A stretch of 64,000 nucleotides of DNA. It comes from Eilatimonas milleporae (GTDB lineage: Bacteria > Pseudomonadota > Alphaproteobacteria > Sphingomonadales > Kordiimonadaceae). A program made the position numbers and the translations under genes. The notes under the pieces are model-generated. The model saw only the letters and a list, made by a program, of their open reading frames with translations. It was not told the origin of the DNA and did no database searches. This document shows positions 1 through 9,058 of this stretch, in pieces. Where the stretch lies: the NCBI RefSeq assembly GCF_003688555.1, contig NZ_REFR01000009.1, forward strand, positions 310,001-374,000. Direction: 5' to 3'. Each line of letters begins with the position of its first letter. The stretch's first letter is position 1.

Positions 1-228
1 AGCAAAGGCGACGATATCCACGCTCATGTGAAACAGGTGATCAACAAATACAAATCCTCGTCCGGTGAATTGCATGAAAAGACACGCTTTGCCGGACAAA
101 ATACGGTCCTGCATATCACCGGCCTGTTTTTAGGCAGTTTCGTGTTTCCGCTCCTGTTTCTGTGGGGGCTGATCTGGCTGTGCCATGTGGCGGTGCGCTA
201 TCTGGTGTTCGGGCATGCGGCCCGTTGA
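1..228 (+). CDS. 3' end of a membrane protein of unknown function
   Basis: This frame is open from the first base of the window and ends with TGA at 226-228, so only the last 75 residues of the protein are visible. The fragment starts with a charged stretch (SKGDDIHAHVK) and then has one long hydrophobic segment (about residues 43-62, GLFLGSFVFPLLFLWGLIWL), probably a membrane span near the C-terminus. It ends with a short basic tail. I do not recognise the family. An in-frame ATG at 28 exists, but the frame stays open upstream, so the start probably lies outside the window. Confidence 0.5.
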   Translation, partial: SKGDDIHAHVKQVINKYKSSSGELHEKTRFAGQNTVLHITGLFLGSFVFPLLFLWGLIWLCHVAVRYLVFGHAAR

Positions 229-645
229 GACGAGCCGTCATTCATCCGGTACGTCATGCACCGCCAGACGCTTCATCCCCGGTGGATTCCAATGGAAGGG
301 TTGCGGGGTTTGAAACGAATGGGGCAGTGTCACATCACTTCATGAACGAAAACGGCCCCAAGGGGCGCTGTGGTATCGTCCCGTACACTTCACCCCAGGG
401 ACAAACACACCCCGCCCCGTATCAGGCATTTTTCCGTCCCCATGCAAACCCGATACAGGCACCGGGTGCCAAGACAGGCCGGATTTCCGGCTTCTCCTTT
501 CAGGACGGCCACAGTTTGGACGGAAGGTGCGTCAAGGGATCACAACATTAAAATTAATGATATGCATTCAACACGTATAGATGGTAAATAGGAGCGCGCT
601 TTTCTACCTGAAAAGTCATCATATCAGAATGAAGGGGGATATTTT
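229..645. other. Intergenic stretch with no supported gene
   Basis: This gap of about 415 bases lies between two plus-strand genes. Short open frames cross it (162-551, 370-591), but their compositions look like random translation and they lack ribosome binding sites. The last 100 bases turn AT-rich (about 545-600), as expected for the promoter of the following secreted protein. A small GC hairpin around 353-367 (GCCCC/GGGGC) could end the upstream transcript. Confidence 0.4.
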
Positions 646-3279
646 ATGATAATCCATCGCCTTTGCGGCGGTCTGGGCTCTGGTATGCTTCTGGGCATGT
701 TCTTGGGCATGCCGATGGCCGCCGGGCCGGTCGCGGCCCTCCAGACGGACAAACATTCCACAGACACGATCACACTGAAAATCACGTCGTCAAACGGTCT
801 GGGCCTTGACAGTATTGCGGGCCTGCCGGACGGACAGACATGTACATTTCCCGCCACGACCGGTCCCACGCCCACATCCTGCAGTGTCAGCGTCACGGCC
901 GGCACACGGATCACCATGACACCGGGGTTCAATACAAACGGTACCGGACTGCCGGGTGTGCTGGGACAATATTTCGTCACCGGCGGGTCCGGTCTGTGCA
1001 CGAATGCGGTCTCGGGGCCGTTTACCATCACGGTGGACAAACCAAAAACAGGCGACACGGCTGACTGCACCATCGACACCGGCACCTACGGACTGAACGG
1101 ACTGTGGGGGTATGAAGGACAGGCAGACGTCCTGTCCGCCGGTCCGCTGTTCGGACTGTCGACCCATGTGGGCGCCGCCATATCCATGGACGGCGCCGCC
1201 CTGACCTATCTGGGCGGCACGGACGGCCGCGCCGTCTGGTACGGCATCACGGCACAGCCATTGCCCGACGCACCATCAGGCGCCCCCCTGTTCACCGGAA
1301 CGGCATCCGAATTCACCGGCGGCGGTGCCGTTGAGGGAGGTCCCTCCCAAAAAGCCTACCGCCTGAAATCGGTCGTGGCGGATATCCGGCTTGCCTTCGA
1401 CACACCGGAAAGCGGACGGCTCACTTGGACACCCCACAGCGGCGGCACCACGATCACAAAGGAAATCGTTTTGCTGCAACCTGTACCGATGGCTGACAGC
1501 GTTACATCCGCCACCAATGGCACGACACCGGGTCCGTTCGCCAACGGGCGCTATATGTCCGCCATACCGGATGCCTATCAGCAGGGCGTCAGCTATTTCG
1601 CCAGCCTGATTCCTTTCGCCCACGGCACGGCCCTGGCCTCAACCTTTCTGAACGCACTCAGCTTCGATCCCGACGGCGCCGCCATCTGGCACACAGGGCT
1701 GCTGGAAGCCATCTGGAACAATGATGCATGGCAGGTCGGCCAGGGCACCCTGACCCGCTACAAGGGCGGCAATGCCATTGACGGCACGGGTAAGGGTACG
1801 CTGAAAGCAGTGGATACACTGGACGTCACGGGCGCATTGTCCGATACGACGGGTACGCTGACACTGGCGCGGGCCGGTGGCGGGCATGTCGACACCACCT
1901 TGTCCCCGGATACCGGCTGGAAACATGGCACCTGGCTTCAGGTTCTGAATGAAAACACCACGCTGGCCCATCCCAATATCGCCTTTTTCCCGGCGGGCGG
2001 CGCCATGGGGTCACAGGTGACCTATTTCAAACCCGGCGCCGGCAGCGGGTTTGAAAAGAAAACGGTCAAAGGCTGGACATCCATCCCCCTCGCCGATATC
2101 GTGGACGGCAGTCTGTTCATCCGCAACGATCCAGGCGCCGGCGACACCGGTATCAACGGTACGGTCTATCTGTCGGACGACGCCATGTCCTTTCCCGGCA
2201 AGGCCGGCCCCAATCCGACAGACTGCAACGACCCCAATTTCGACATCCGATGGCAACCGTTCGAGGTTGGCGGGGACTATGACCTGACGTATATCAATGT
2301 CTACGCCATCCCGGTGGCGATGCGCTATATGGGTTTTTACAATCAGGGAACAGCCACTCAGGGGCAACTGAAAACCCTGAAATCGGACCTGCTGGCCGCC
2401 GCCAGCGTGACCCCGGCCACCCTCCCCACATGCACAAAAACGAACGGCGATAAAGTGACCATCAAGCCGGACATGTCCACGCGCATCCTGTCGCCGGTGT
2501 ATGATGACACCATCGGCTATTATCCGGGCTTCGGGGACGCGGTCAAAAACGCGCCCTGGTCCCATATCGTCATCGCGGATCAGTATAACGGCGTGGCAGC
2601 CGCCAGCATCCCGGCCAACCCGCCCTGCGCCGACAGCGCCTATCAGCCATTGAACTATCAAACCGACAGCCTGGCCTATACCTTTCAGCCGCCCAAAACG
2701 AAGACGGGACATGGCAAATACACCCTGACCGTCAAGGGCCATACCTGGTCACCCGCGCTCGCAGACCCCGACGGGCCGAAAAAGGGCGGCACACCGCCGA
2801 ACGGGGCTGTCTCGTTCACCATGACCGCCGACACTCTCAGCCCGGATGCATTCAGCAAGGCTATTATGGAATCCGTCGTCAGCTACAATGTGACATCGAC
2901 CGTCTGTCAAAGCGGCGGCGGGACGGTCAGTGATCAAAACGGCTCCAACGACGTCTTCTCGGCCATTGCACGCGATCTGCTGGCAGGGTTTTCTTCCGGT
3001 TTCATCAACAGCAGCGCGTATGTGAACGGCGGTGCCGCCAACCAGTGGAGCTATCAGTGGTGGACAACCCCGGTTGCCTTTGCCGGCCTTGGCGGCTACC
3101 CCGTGCCGGCGGCGGGTCAGGCCAATTACAATGTCTGGGGCAACGCGGTTTTCAAACCGTTCGGTTTCGGGGTTTACGGCTTTCAGTATGGCGACCGCTT
3201 CAAGACCGCCAGTCCGCTGGTGCCCGTCTCAACCGGGCCGGTGGAACTGATCCTGCTGGAGGAAGGACCGACCCCCTGA
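646..3279 (+). CDS. Secreted protein resembling GH64 beta-1,3-glucanases
   Basis: The ATG at 646 follows a clear ribosome binding site (GAAGGGGG at 631-638). The 877-residue product starts with a signal peptide ending near AVAALQ-type residues 25-32. The N-terminal half is rich in Thr, Gly and Asp and looks like an extracellular beta-rich region. From about residue 460 the sequence resembles the thaumatin-like fold of family 64 glucanases: a DPNFD..W.PFEV segment (residues 529-541), an IPVAMRYMG strand, a RILSPVY segment near residue 620, and a C-terminal YGFQYGDRF. The position where GH64 enzymes carry their catalytic Asp seems to be Asn551, although the local spacing differs. The family call comes from motif memory and is moderate to weak. 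It could be a non-catalytic glucan-binding relative. Confidence 0.5.
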   Translation: MIIHRLCGGLGSGMLLGMFLGMPMAAGPVAALQTDKHSTDTITLKITSSNGLGLDSIAGLPDGQTCTFPATTGPTPTSCSVSVTAGTRITMTPGFNTNGTGLPGVLGQYFVTGGSGLCTNAVSGPFTITVDKPKTGDTADCTIDTGTYGLNGLWGYEGQADVLSAGPLFGLSTHVGAAISMDGAALTYLGGTDGRAVWYGITAQPLPDAPSGAPLFTGTASEFTGGGAVEGGPSQKAYRLKSVVADIRLAFDTPESGRLTWTPHSGGTTITKEIVLLQPVPMADSVTSATNGTTPGPFANGRYMSAIPDAYQQGVSYFASLIPFAHGTALASTFLNALSFDPDGAAIWHTGLLEAIWNNDAWQVGQGTLTRYKGGNAIDGTGKGTLKAVDTLDVTGALSDTTGTLTLARAGGGHVDTTLSPDTGWKHGTWLQVLNENTTLAHPNIAFFPAGGAMGSQVTYFKPGAGSGFEKKTVKGWTSIPLADIVDGSLFIRNDPGAGDTGINGTVYLSDDAMSFPGKAGPNPTDCNDPNFDIRWQPFEVGGDYDLTYINVYAIPVAMRYMGFYNQGTATQGQLKTLKSDLLAAASVTPATLPTCTKTNGDKVTIKPDMSTRILSPVYDDTIGYYPGFGDAVKNAPWSHIVIADQYNGVAAASIPANPPCADSAYQPLNYQTDSLAYTFQPPKTKTGHGKYTLTVKGHTWSPALADPDGPKKGGTPPNGAVSFTMTADTLSPDAFSKAIMESVVSYNVTSTVCQSGGGTVSDQNGSNDVFSAIARDLLAGFSSGFINSSAYVNGGAANQWSYQWWTTPVAFAGLGGYPVPAAGQANYNVWGNAVFKPFGFGVYGFQYGDRFKTASPLVPVSTGPVELILLEEGPTP

Positions 3280-3313
3280 CGGCGGCCCTCTGACGGCGCT
3301 CACCGATCCGCAA

Positions 3314-3350
3314 GCGTACGGCGTTCCGGCAGCACCGGGGCGCCGTACGT
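3314..3350 (+). terminator. Hairpin after the GH64-like gene
   Basis: CGTACGGCG (3315-3323) pairs perfectly with CGCCGTACG (3341-3349), 35 bases after the stop codon. No T-run follows, only a short CATTTC. It is probably a transcript-end or 3'-stabilising hairpin, not a classical intrinsic terminator. Confidence 0.4.
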
Positions 3351-3537
3351 CATTTCAACGTACCGCACGCACGCTTCACCGCTTCACGGTGACAGACCCG
3401 GTTCCGGATGCTAAGGGAAATGACTTTCGACAATACGGCCGTTCCCGTGGATACGGGTATGAACGGCCATCGGCGGGTCCGATACGGTTCACAGACGTTC
3501 CGTAAATGACCCCGCCACCAGATTGGGGGAACTCTTC

Positions 3538-6500
3538 ATGCGCTTGCCACTGCTCGCCGCGGCGATTGTTTCTATCGCTGTCTCCGCACCATTCCAGCCA
3601 TCATGGGGACAATCGGGCCGGTCATCCGGCAGCGATGCCGGGCCGATGACATCGGCCACCTTCGACGGGATGAAATTGCGGAATATCGGGCCGGCCTTCA
3701 TGTCCGGACGCATAGCCGATATTGAAATCGTACCGGACGATCCGTCCACATGGTATGTGGCCGTGGGCTCCGGCGGAGTGTGGAAAACCACCAACGCCGC
3801 CACCACCTGGACACCATTGTTCGACAGCCAGTCGGTCTATTCCATCGGCACCATCGCGCTGGAACCCGGCAATGCCAACAGTGTCTGGGTCGGCACCGGG
3901 GAGAATGTCGGCGGACGGCATGTCAGTTTCGGCGACGGCATTTATCACAGCCGCGACGGCGGCAAGACCTGGACGAAAAAGGGCCTGGAGCAATCCGGGC
4001 ATATTTCCGAAATCATCATTCATCCGGACGACCCCGATACGCTGTGGGCGGCCGTGCAGGGCCCCTTGTGGTCCAAGGGTGGGCAGCGCGGCCTGTTCAA
4101 GACGACGGACGGGGGTGACACATGGCGCAATGTCCTGTCCGCCGGTGCGTGGACGGGTGTGACCGACCTGGTCATCGACCCGCGCAATCCGGACCGGCTG
4201 TATGCCGCCACCTGGCAGCGTCACCGCACCGTTGCCGCCTATATGGGCGGCGGCCCGGAAAGCGGCATCCATATGTCGGAAGACGGCGGCGAGACCTGGA
4301 CCCGGCTTGAAGGTGGGCTGCCCACCGGCAATCTGGGCAAAATCGGTCTGGCCATATCGCCGATGAAACCCGATGTGCTTTATGCCGCGATCGAACTGAA
4401 CCGCCGTACCGGCGGCATCTGGAAATCGACCAACCGCGGCGCATCCTGGGCAAAACAGTCCGATGCCGTCGGTGGCGGCACGGGACCGCATTATTATCAG
4501 GAACTGATCGCCAGCCCGCACGCCTTCGACCGTCTCTACATGGTCAGCAACACCACGGAAGTATCGGACGACGGCGGCAGGACCATGCGGCCGCTGAACA
4601 ATGACCGCAAACACGGCGACGACCACGCCGTCGCCTTCCGCCCGGACGATCCGGACTATCTGCTGGTGGGCTCGGACGGCGGACTGTATGAAAGCTTCGA
4701 CCTGGAGAAAAGCTGGCGCTATGTCGCCAATCTGCCCATCACCCAGTTCTACAAGGTGGCCGTGGACGATGCCGCCCCTTTCTATAACGTCTATGGCGGC
4801 ACGCAGGACAATTCCACCCAGGGCGGCCCGTCCCGCACGGACGACCTGAACGGCATCACCAATGCCGACTGGTTTATCACCCTGTTCGCCGACGGCCACC
4901 AGCCGGCGACCGAACCGGGCAACCCGGACATCATGTATTCCCAGTGGCAGCAGGGCAATCTGGCCCGCATCGACCGCATCACCGGCGAGATCATTCATAT
5001 CCAGCCGCAGGCCGCCCCGGGCGAGCCGGCGGAACGCTTCAACTGGGATGCCCCCATCCTTGTCAGCGCCCACCAGCCGACACGCATCTACCACGGATCG
5101 CAGCGGCTGTGGCGGTCCGACGATCGCGGCGACACCTGGACGGCGGTCTCAGGCGATCTGACGCGCAACCAGCAGCGCATCAGCCTGCCGCTGATGGACC
5201 GGCAATGGTCATGGGACGCCCCGTGGGACGTCAGCGCCATGTCCAATTACAACACCATCACCTCCATCGCGGAATCGCCGATGGATGAAAACATCCTGTA
5301 TGTCGGCACCGATGACGGACTGATCCAGGTGACAACGGACGGCGGCCAGACATGGCGCCGGATTGAGGCCGGACGCCTGCCGGGCGTACCGGACACAGCC
5401 TTTGTCAACGATATCAAGGCGGACCTGTTCGACGCCGATACGGTCTATATCGCGTTGGACAACCACAAATACGGCGACTACAAACCCTATCTTCTGAAAA
5501 GCACGGACAGGGGCCGGCGCTGGACATCGATTGCCGGTTCCCTTCCGGACAAGCATCTGGTCTGGCGCGTGGTACAGGACCATGTGAACCCGAACCTGAT
5601 GTTCGCCGGCACCGAATTCGGCCTGTTCTTCACCCCCGATGGCGGCGGCAACTGGATCGAACTGAACGGCGATGTGCCGACCATTTCCTTCCGCGACCTG
5701 GCAATCCAGCGCCGCGAAAACGATCTGGTCGCCGCCAGTTTCGGGCGGGGTTTCTTCATTCTGGACGACTATGCCCCCTTGCGGGGTGTCACGGCCGACA
5801 GCCTGAAGGACAATGCCCTGCTGTTCCCGCCCAGCCGCAAGACCTGGTGGTATATGGAGCAGCACGGACTTGGCTTTGAACCGGGCGCCTATCAGGGCCA
5901 TGCCCATTACCGTGCCCCCAACCCGCCCTTCGGCGCCGTCTTCACCTATTATCTGGCGGACAGCCTGAAAACACTGGCGGAACAGCGTCAGGAAGCGGAA
6001 AAACCGGCCATTGACGCCGGCGAAGACGTTCCCTTCCCCGGCTTTGACGCGGTTGAAGCCGAACGGCGCGAAACCAAACCGGAAGTCTGGCTGACCGTGC
6101 GCAATGCCGACGGAACCGTCGTGCGGCGCGTGCCGGGGGCGGTAACAAAAGGGTTCCACCGCATCGCCTGGGACCTGCGTTACCCTCCGACGGTACCCGT
6201 CGGCAATGGCCGCAGAGAGGAACCGGAAGGTTTCCACGCGGCACCGGGCCGCTATACCGCGACGCTCAGCAGTCGGGTGCGTGGTGTCACGACCGAATTG
6301 GCCGCGCCCGTCAGTTTTGAAGTCACACGCCTGCGCCAAGGGGCTCTGAAAGGTGCCGAGCCTGCGGACGTCGTCGCCTTCTGGGAAGAACTTGACAAGC
6401 TGGATCGCAGCATCAGCGCTGCCCGCGTCACCCTGCGTCATCTGAACGTCAAGGCGGATCAGCTGAAAACCGCCCTTGCCCGCTCACGCACGGCGCCAGC

Positions 6501-6831
6501 CGAGCTGGACGACCGCTGGCAAGCCATCCGCACCGAAATTGACGATATCGGCACGGCGCTCACCGGCAACCGGGCCATGGCTGAAATCGGTGAACTGGAG
6601 CCGGCCACGGTCAGCAGCAGGCTGAGCCAGGTCATGGTGGGAACGGCCCTGTCCACATACGGTCCCACCCCCAGCCACCGGGAAAACTTCGGTCACGCAC
6701 AGGCCGCATTCGCTGACCTGCGCACCCGACTGAACCGACTGACGGGTGAGACCATCCCGGCGTTTGAAGCCGCCCTGATCGACGCAGGCGCCCCCTGGGT
6801 GCCCGGCAGTCCGATCCCACCGGCCCGCTAG
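3538..6831 (+). CDS. Secreted VPS10/BNR-repeat beta-propeller protein
   Basis: The start is ATG 3538, which has GGGGGA at 3525-3530 in front; an upstream TTG at 3523 overlaps that site and is unlikely. The 1097-residue product opens with a signal peptide (MRLPLLAAAIVSIAVSA). Many BNR/Asp-box units follow, such as GGVWKTTNAATTW, SRDGGKTWTKK, TTDGGDTWRN, SEDGGETWTR, SDDRGDTWTA and TTDGGQTWRR, together building sortilin-type (VPS10) propellers over about residues 40-770. The last 300 residues are a fibronectin-like and helical tail. Proteins of this family are widespread in marine and soil Proteobacteria and Bacteroidetes and are often called glycosyl hydrolases by annotation pipelines, but the substrate is unknown. 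No canonical sialidase Arg triad is claimed here. Confidence 0.85.
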   Translation: MRLPLLAAAIVSIAVSAPFQPSWGQSGRSSGSDAGPMTSATFDGMKLRNIGPAFMSGRIADIEIVPDDPSTWYVAVGSGGVWKTTNAATTWTPLFDSQSVYSIGTIALEPGNANSVWVGTGENVGGRHVSFGDGIYHSRDGGKTWTKKGLEQSGHISEIIIHPDDPDTLWAAVQGPLWSKGGQRGLFKTTDGGDTWRNVLSAGAWTGVTDLVIDPRNPDRLYAATWQRHRTVAAYMGGGPESGIHMSEDGGETWTRLEGGLPTGNLGKIGLAISPMKPDVLYAAIELNRRTGGIWKSTNRGASWAKQSDAVGGGTGPHYYQELIASPHAFDRLYMVSNTTEVSDDGGRTMRPLNNDRKHGDDHAVAFRPDDPDYLLVGSDGGLYESFDLEKSWRYVANLPITQFYKVAVDDAAPFYNVYGGTQDNSTQGGPSRTDDLNGITNADWFITLFADGHQPATEPGNPDIMYSQWQQGNLARIDRITGEIIHIQPQAAPGEPAERFNWDAPILVSAHQPTRIYHGSQRLWRSDDRGDTWTAVSGDLTRNQQRISLPLMDRQWSWDAPWDVSAMSNYNTITSIAESPMDENILYVGTDDGLIQVTTDGGQTWRRIEAGRLPGVPDTAFVNDIKADLFDADTVYIALDNHKYGDYKPYLLKSTDRGRRWTSIAGSLPDKHLVWRVVQDHVNPNLMFAGTEFGLFFTPDGGGNWIELNGDVPTISFRDLAIQRRENDLVAASFGRGFFILDDYAPLRGVTADSLKDNALLFPPSRKTWWYMEQHGLGFEPGAYQGHAHYRAPNPPFGAVFTYYLADSLKTLAEQRQEAEKPAIDAGEDVPFPGFDAVEAERRETKPEVWLTVRNADGTVVRRVPGAVTKGFHRIAWDLRYPPTVPVGNGRREEPEGFHAAPGRYTATLSSRVRGVTTELAAPVSFEVTRLRQGALKGAEPADVVAFWEELDKLDRSISAARVTLRHLNVKADQLKTALARSRTAPAELDDRWQAIRTEIDDIGTALTGNRAMAEIGELEPATVSSRLSQVMVGTALSTYGPTPSHRENFGHAQAAFADLRTRLNRLTGETIPAFEAALIDAGAPWVPGSPIPPAR

Positions 6832-6847
6832 AACCGACCAGCCCAAA

Positions 6848-6885
6848 GGCCCACCCGCTGCCCCTTCCGGTACGGCGGGTGGGCC
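6848..6885 (+). terminator. Strong GC hairpin after the propeller gene
   Basis: An 11-bp perfect stem, GGCCCACCCGC (6848-6858) with GCGGGTGGGCC (6875-6885), begins 17 bases after the stop codon. No T-tract follows on the plus strand. Its position supports a role at the transcript end. Confidence 0.5.
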
Positions 6886-6998
6886 CTCACCAAGCACCAC
6901 AAGGGCGCTTTCCATTTTGCATTCAGCGTCCATCGGGCGTATCTGTTGGTCAGGATCGATACGAACACCAGATGCCAATACCAGCCGGACAGCCCGCG

Positions 6999-7313
6999 AT
7001 GAATGACGACCGCGCCGTTGATATGCTGAACGCCCTTGCGCAAAACACCCGTTTCCGCGTTTTCCGCCTGTTGATGGAAAAAGGCAGTGCCGGCCTGCCC
7101 GCAGGCGTCATTGCCGAACAGCTCGGCGTTCCGCAAAACACCCTGTCGGCACACCTGAACATTCTGTCGAATGCCGGCCTGATCACCGCGACCCGTATGG
7201 GACGCAGCCTGATCTATTCGGTCCGTATCGACCGGACCAAGGATTTCATCGAATATCTGGTGGTGGACTGTTGCAGCGGCCATCCCGAAATCTGCTCGAT
7301 TTCCGTCAGCTAG
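6999..7313 (+). CDS. ArsR-family regulator with C-terminal Cys cluster
   Basis: The product is a 104-residue winged-helix repressor. The N-terminus (DMLNALAQNTRFRVFRLL) and recognition region (LGVPQNTLSAHLNILSNAGLI) are typical of the ArsR/SmtB family. Near the C-terminus it has DCCSGHPEIC, a Cys-Cys-x5-Cys cluster often seen in proteobacterial ArsR proteins beside arsenic or thiol genes; metal sensing there is an inference. The start at 6999 gives the normal family N-terminus; ATG 6972 would add nine residues and neither has a strong ribosome binding site. It precedes a small secreted protein on the same strand, with a palindrome in between, and it is not directly next to the acr3 gene. Confidence 0.8.
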   Translation: MNDDRAVDMLNALAQNTRFRVFRLLMEKGSAGLPAGVIAEQLGVPQNTLSAHLNILSNAGLITATRMGRSLIYSVRIDRTKDFIEYLVVDCCSGHPEICSISVS

Positions 7314-7367
7314 TCCACGCATACCAGCAGAAAGTCCTTTTTCCGAACCGTGGCTTGCACTTTATAT

Positions 7368-7383
7368 TTCCATATATCTGGAA
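7368..7383. promoter_or_regulatory. Imperfect palindrome, possible ArsR operator
   Basis: TTCCATATATCTGGAA is palindromic at 14 of 16 positions and sits in an AT-rich patch (7359-7395) between the ArsR gene and the small secreted-protein gene. Its size and symmetry suit a dimeric winged-helix repressor. The link to the upstream ArsR is an inference from position. Confidence 0.4.
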
Positions 7384-7427
7384 TTATTGTTAAAATGCAG
7401 CCCTATGGGAAATCGGGAGAACGTTTC

Positions 7428-7814
7428 ATGTTGAACACCCTTCACACCCTGCAGCGCCTGGGCGCTATCTGTGCCGTGGCCTGCACTTTTGGCTATGCCA
7501 TACCGGCCACGGGAACTGACAGCGGCCATGTCAATATCCGCTTTTCCGGCGCCAGAAACTGGTCAGCCAACTGCAACTTCCTGAAAGACAGCGGCAAGGA
7601 GAGGGAGATTGCCCGCAGAGGCCGTGGCAACCAGTCGATCAAGGTGCTGGAAATCAGGGACATCACCAGCGGTCGCTGCACACTGAATGTTCCCGCCGGA
7701 ACACAGCTGAAGGTCACCTTCACAGGCACGGGCGCCATCGCATGTCCGTTCAAAATCACAGCCCCGTGCATGCGTATCTTTACCGCAGGCGACGAACAGA
7801 CATTCGGTTTCTGA
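7428..7814 (+). CDS. Small secreted protein of unknown function
   Basis: ATG 7428 is preceded by GGGAGA (7415-7420). The 128-residue product has a signal peptide (LGAICAVACTFGYAIPATG) and a mature domain of about 100 residues with four cysteines (NCNFLK, GRCTLN, IACPFK, APCMR), which may form two disulphides in the periplasm. The mature protein is probably small and beta-rich. I do not recognise a family. It lies downstream of an ArsR regulator and faces the acr3 operon tail to tail, with a shared hairpin between them, so a role in metal or oxidative stress is possible but unsupported. Confidence 0.6.
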   Translation: MLNTLHTLQRLGAICAVACTFGYAIPATGTDSGHVNIRFSGARNWSANCNFLKDSGKEREIARRGRGNQSIKVLEIRDITSGRCTLNVPAGTQLKVTFTGTGAIACPFKITAPCMRIFTAGDEQTFGF

Positions 7815-7863
7815 AAACATCGTCATACCCGGACACACCTGCCACGGGTCAGGCGCCCCCATT

Positions 7864-7900
7864 CCCCATCCGCCGTTCAGCCCCGAGACGGCGGATGGGG
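7864..7900. terminator. Hairpin between convergent genes
   Basis: A perfect 12-bp stem, CCCCATCCGCCG (7864-7875) with CGGCGGATGGGG (7889-7900), sits between the stops of the small secreted protein (plus) and acr3 (minus). It can serve both strands. Neither side has a T-run. Confidence 0.5.
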
Positions 7901-7918
7901 CCCGCAAGCCCCGGCCTG

Positions 7919-9052
7919 TCAGCCACCGGGCCGTATCGGCCCGGCCTGCCCCTCGGCCGACGGACGTGCGGGAATGGGATCGGGTGAAGGGATCGCCGAG
8001 GCGCTCTCCATACGGCGATGAACGGCGCCGGCCGCCTCATACCAGTCCTTTGTCGCGTTGACGATCCACACAACCGACAGCATGACCGGCACCTCGATCA
8101 GGACGCCGACGACCGTGGCCAGTGCAGCGCCGGAATTGAACCCGAACAGGCTGATGGCGGCCGCCACCGCCAGCTCAAAGAAATTACTGGCACCGATCAG
8201 CGCCGACGGGCCGGCCACACAGTGCGCTTCTCCCGCCGAGCGGTTCAAAAGATAGGCAAGCCCCGAATTGAAATAGACCTGGATCAGGATCGGCACCGCC
8301 AACAGGACGATAATCATCGGTTGGGCCAGGATCTGTTCCCCCTGAAAGGCGAACAGCAGCACCAGCGTTACCAGCAGCGCGGCCAGCGACAGCGGCTGCA
8401 GCCGTTTCAGAAGCCTGTCCAGCGCTGCCTGCCCTTGCACACCGGACAGCAGGTACCGGCGGACCGCCTGCGCGATCAGCACGGGGACGACGATATACAG
8501 TCCCACGGACAGGACCAGCGTATCCCAAGGCACGATAATGGCCGACAGGCCCAGAAGCAGACCGACGATGGGCGCAAATGCCACCACCATGATCACATCG
8601 TTCAGCGCCACCTGGCTGAGGGTGAAATGGGGCTCGCCTTTGGTCAGATTGCTCCAGACGAACACCATGGCCGTGCAGGGCGCGGCGGCCAGGATGATCA
8701 GGCCGGCAATGTAGCTGTCCACCTGATCCGCCGGCAACAGGGGCCGGAACAGCCAGCCGATGAACAGCCAGCCAAGAAGCGCCATGGAAAAGGGCTTGAC
8801 CGCCCAGTTGACGAAGAGGGTCACCCCGATACCGCGCCAGTGTTCTTTCACCTGTGCCAGGGCGGCGAAATCGATCTTGACCAGCATCGGAATAATCATC
8901 AGCCAGATCAACACGGCAACCGGCAGATTGACACTGGCAATCTCGGCCGCGCCCACGGCCTGGAAGGCAGCCGGAAAGAAATGTCCCAGTGCGATACCGG
9001 CGATGATGCAAAACGCGACCCAGACAGTGAGATAGCGTTCAAAGGTGGACAT
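7919..9052 (-). CDS. acr3: Arsenite exporter, Acr3 family
   Basis: This is a 377-residue inner-membrane protein with about ten hydrophobic spans. The Acr3 family is a carrier that expels arsenite, typically driven by the proton gradient. The conserved segment AAPCTAMVFVWS holds the essential Cys (residue 126), and WLMIIPMLVKIDF, NWAVKPFSMA and ALNDVIM are also family signatures. The length fits Acr3 (about 350-380) and not the unrelated ArsB. ATG 9052 lies 6 bases after the stop of the upstream arsR, with GGAG near the arsR end as ribosome binding site, so the two are co-transcribed. The C-terminus carries a polar tail of about 25 residues. Confidence 0.93.
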   Translation of the reverse strand: MSTFERYLTVWVAFCIIAGIALGHFFPAAFQAVGAAEIASVNLPVAVLIWLMIIPMLVKIDFAALAQVKEHWRGIGVTLFVNWAVKPFSMALLGWLFIGWLFRPLLPADQVDSYIAGLIILAAAPCTAMVFVWSNLTKGEPHFTLSQVALNDVIMVVAFAPIVGLLLGLSAIIVPWDTLVLSVGLYIVVPVLIAQAVRRYLLSGVQGQAALDRLLKRLQPLSLAALLVTLVLLFAFQGEQILAQPMIIVLLAVPILIQVYFNSGLAYLLNRSAGEAHCVAGPSALIGASNFFELAVAAAISLFGFNSGAALATVVGVLIEVPVMLSVVWIVNATKDWYEAAGAVHRRMESASAIPSPDPIPARPSAEGQAGPIRPGG

Positions 9053-9058
9053 GGGCGC

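Noticed and set aside
3622-5094. 490-codon minus-strand open frame
   Set aside because: It lies wholly inside the BNR-repeat gene on the other strand and reads as low-complexity Gly/Val/Arg sequence. It is a GC-rich shadow.
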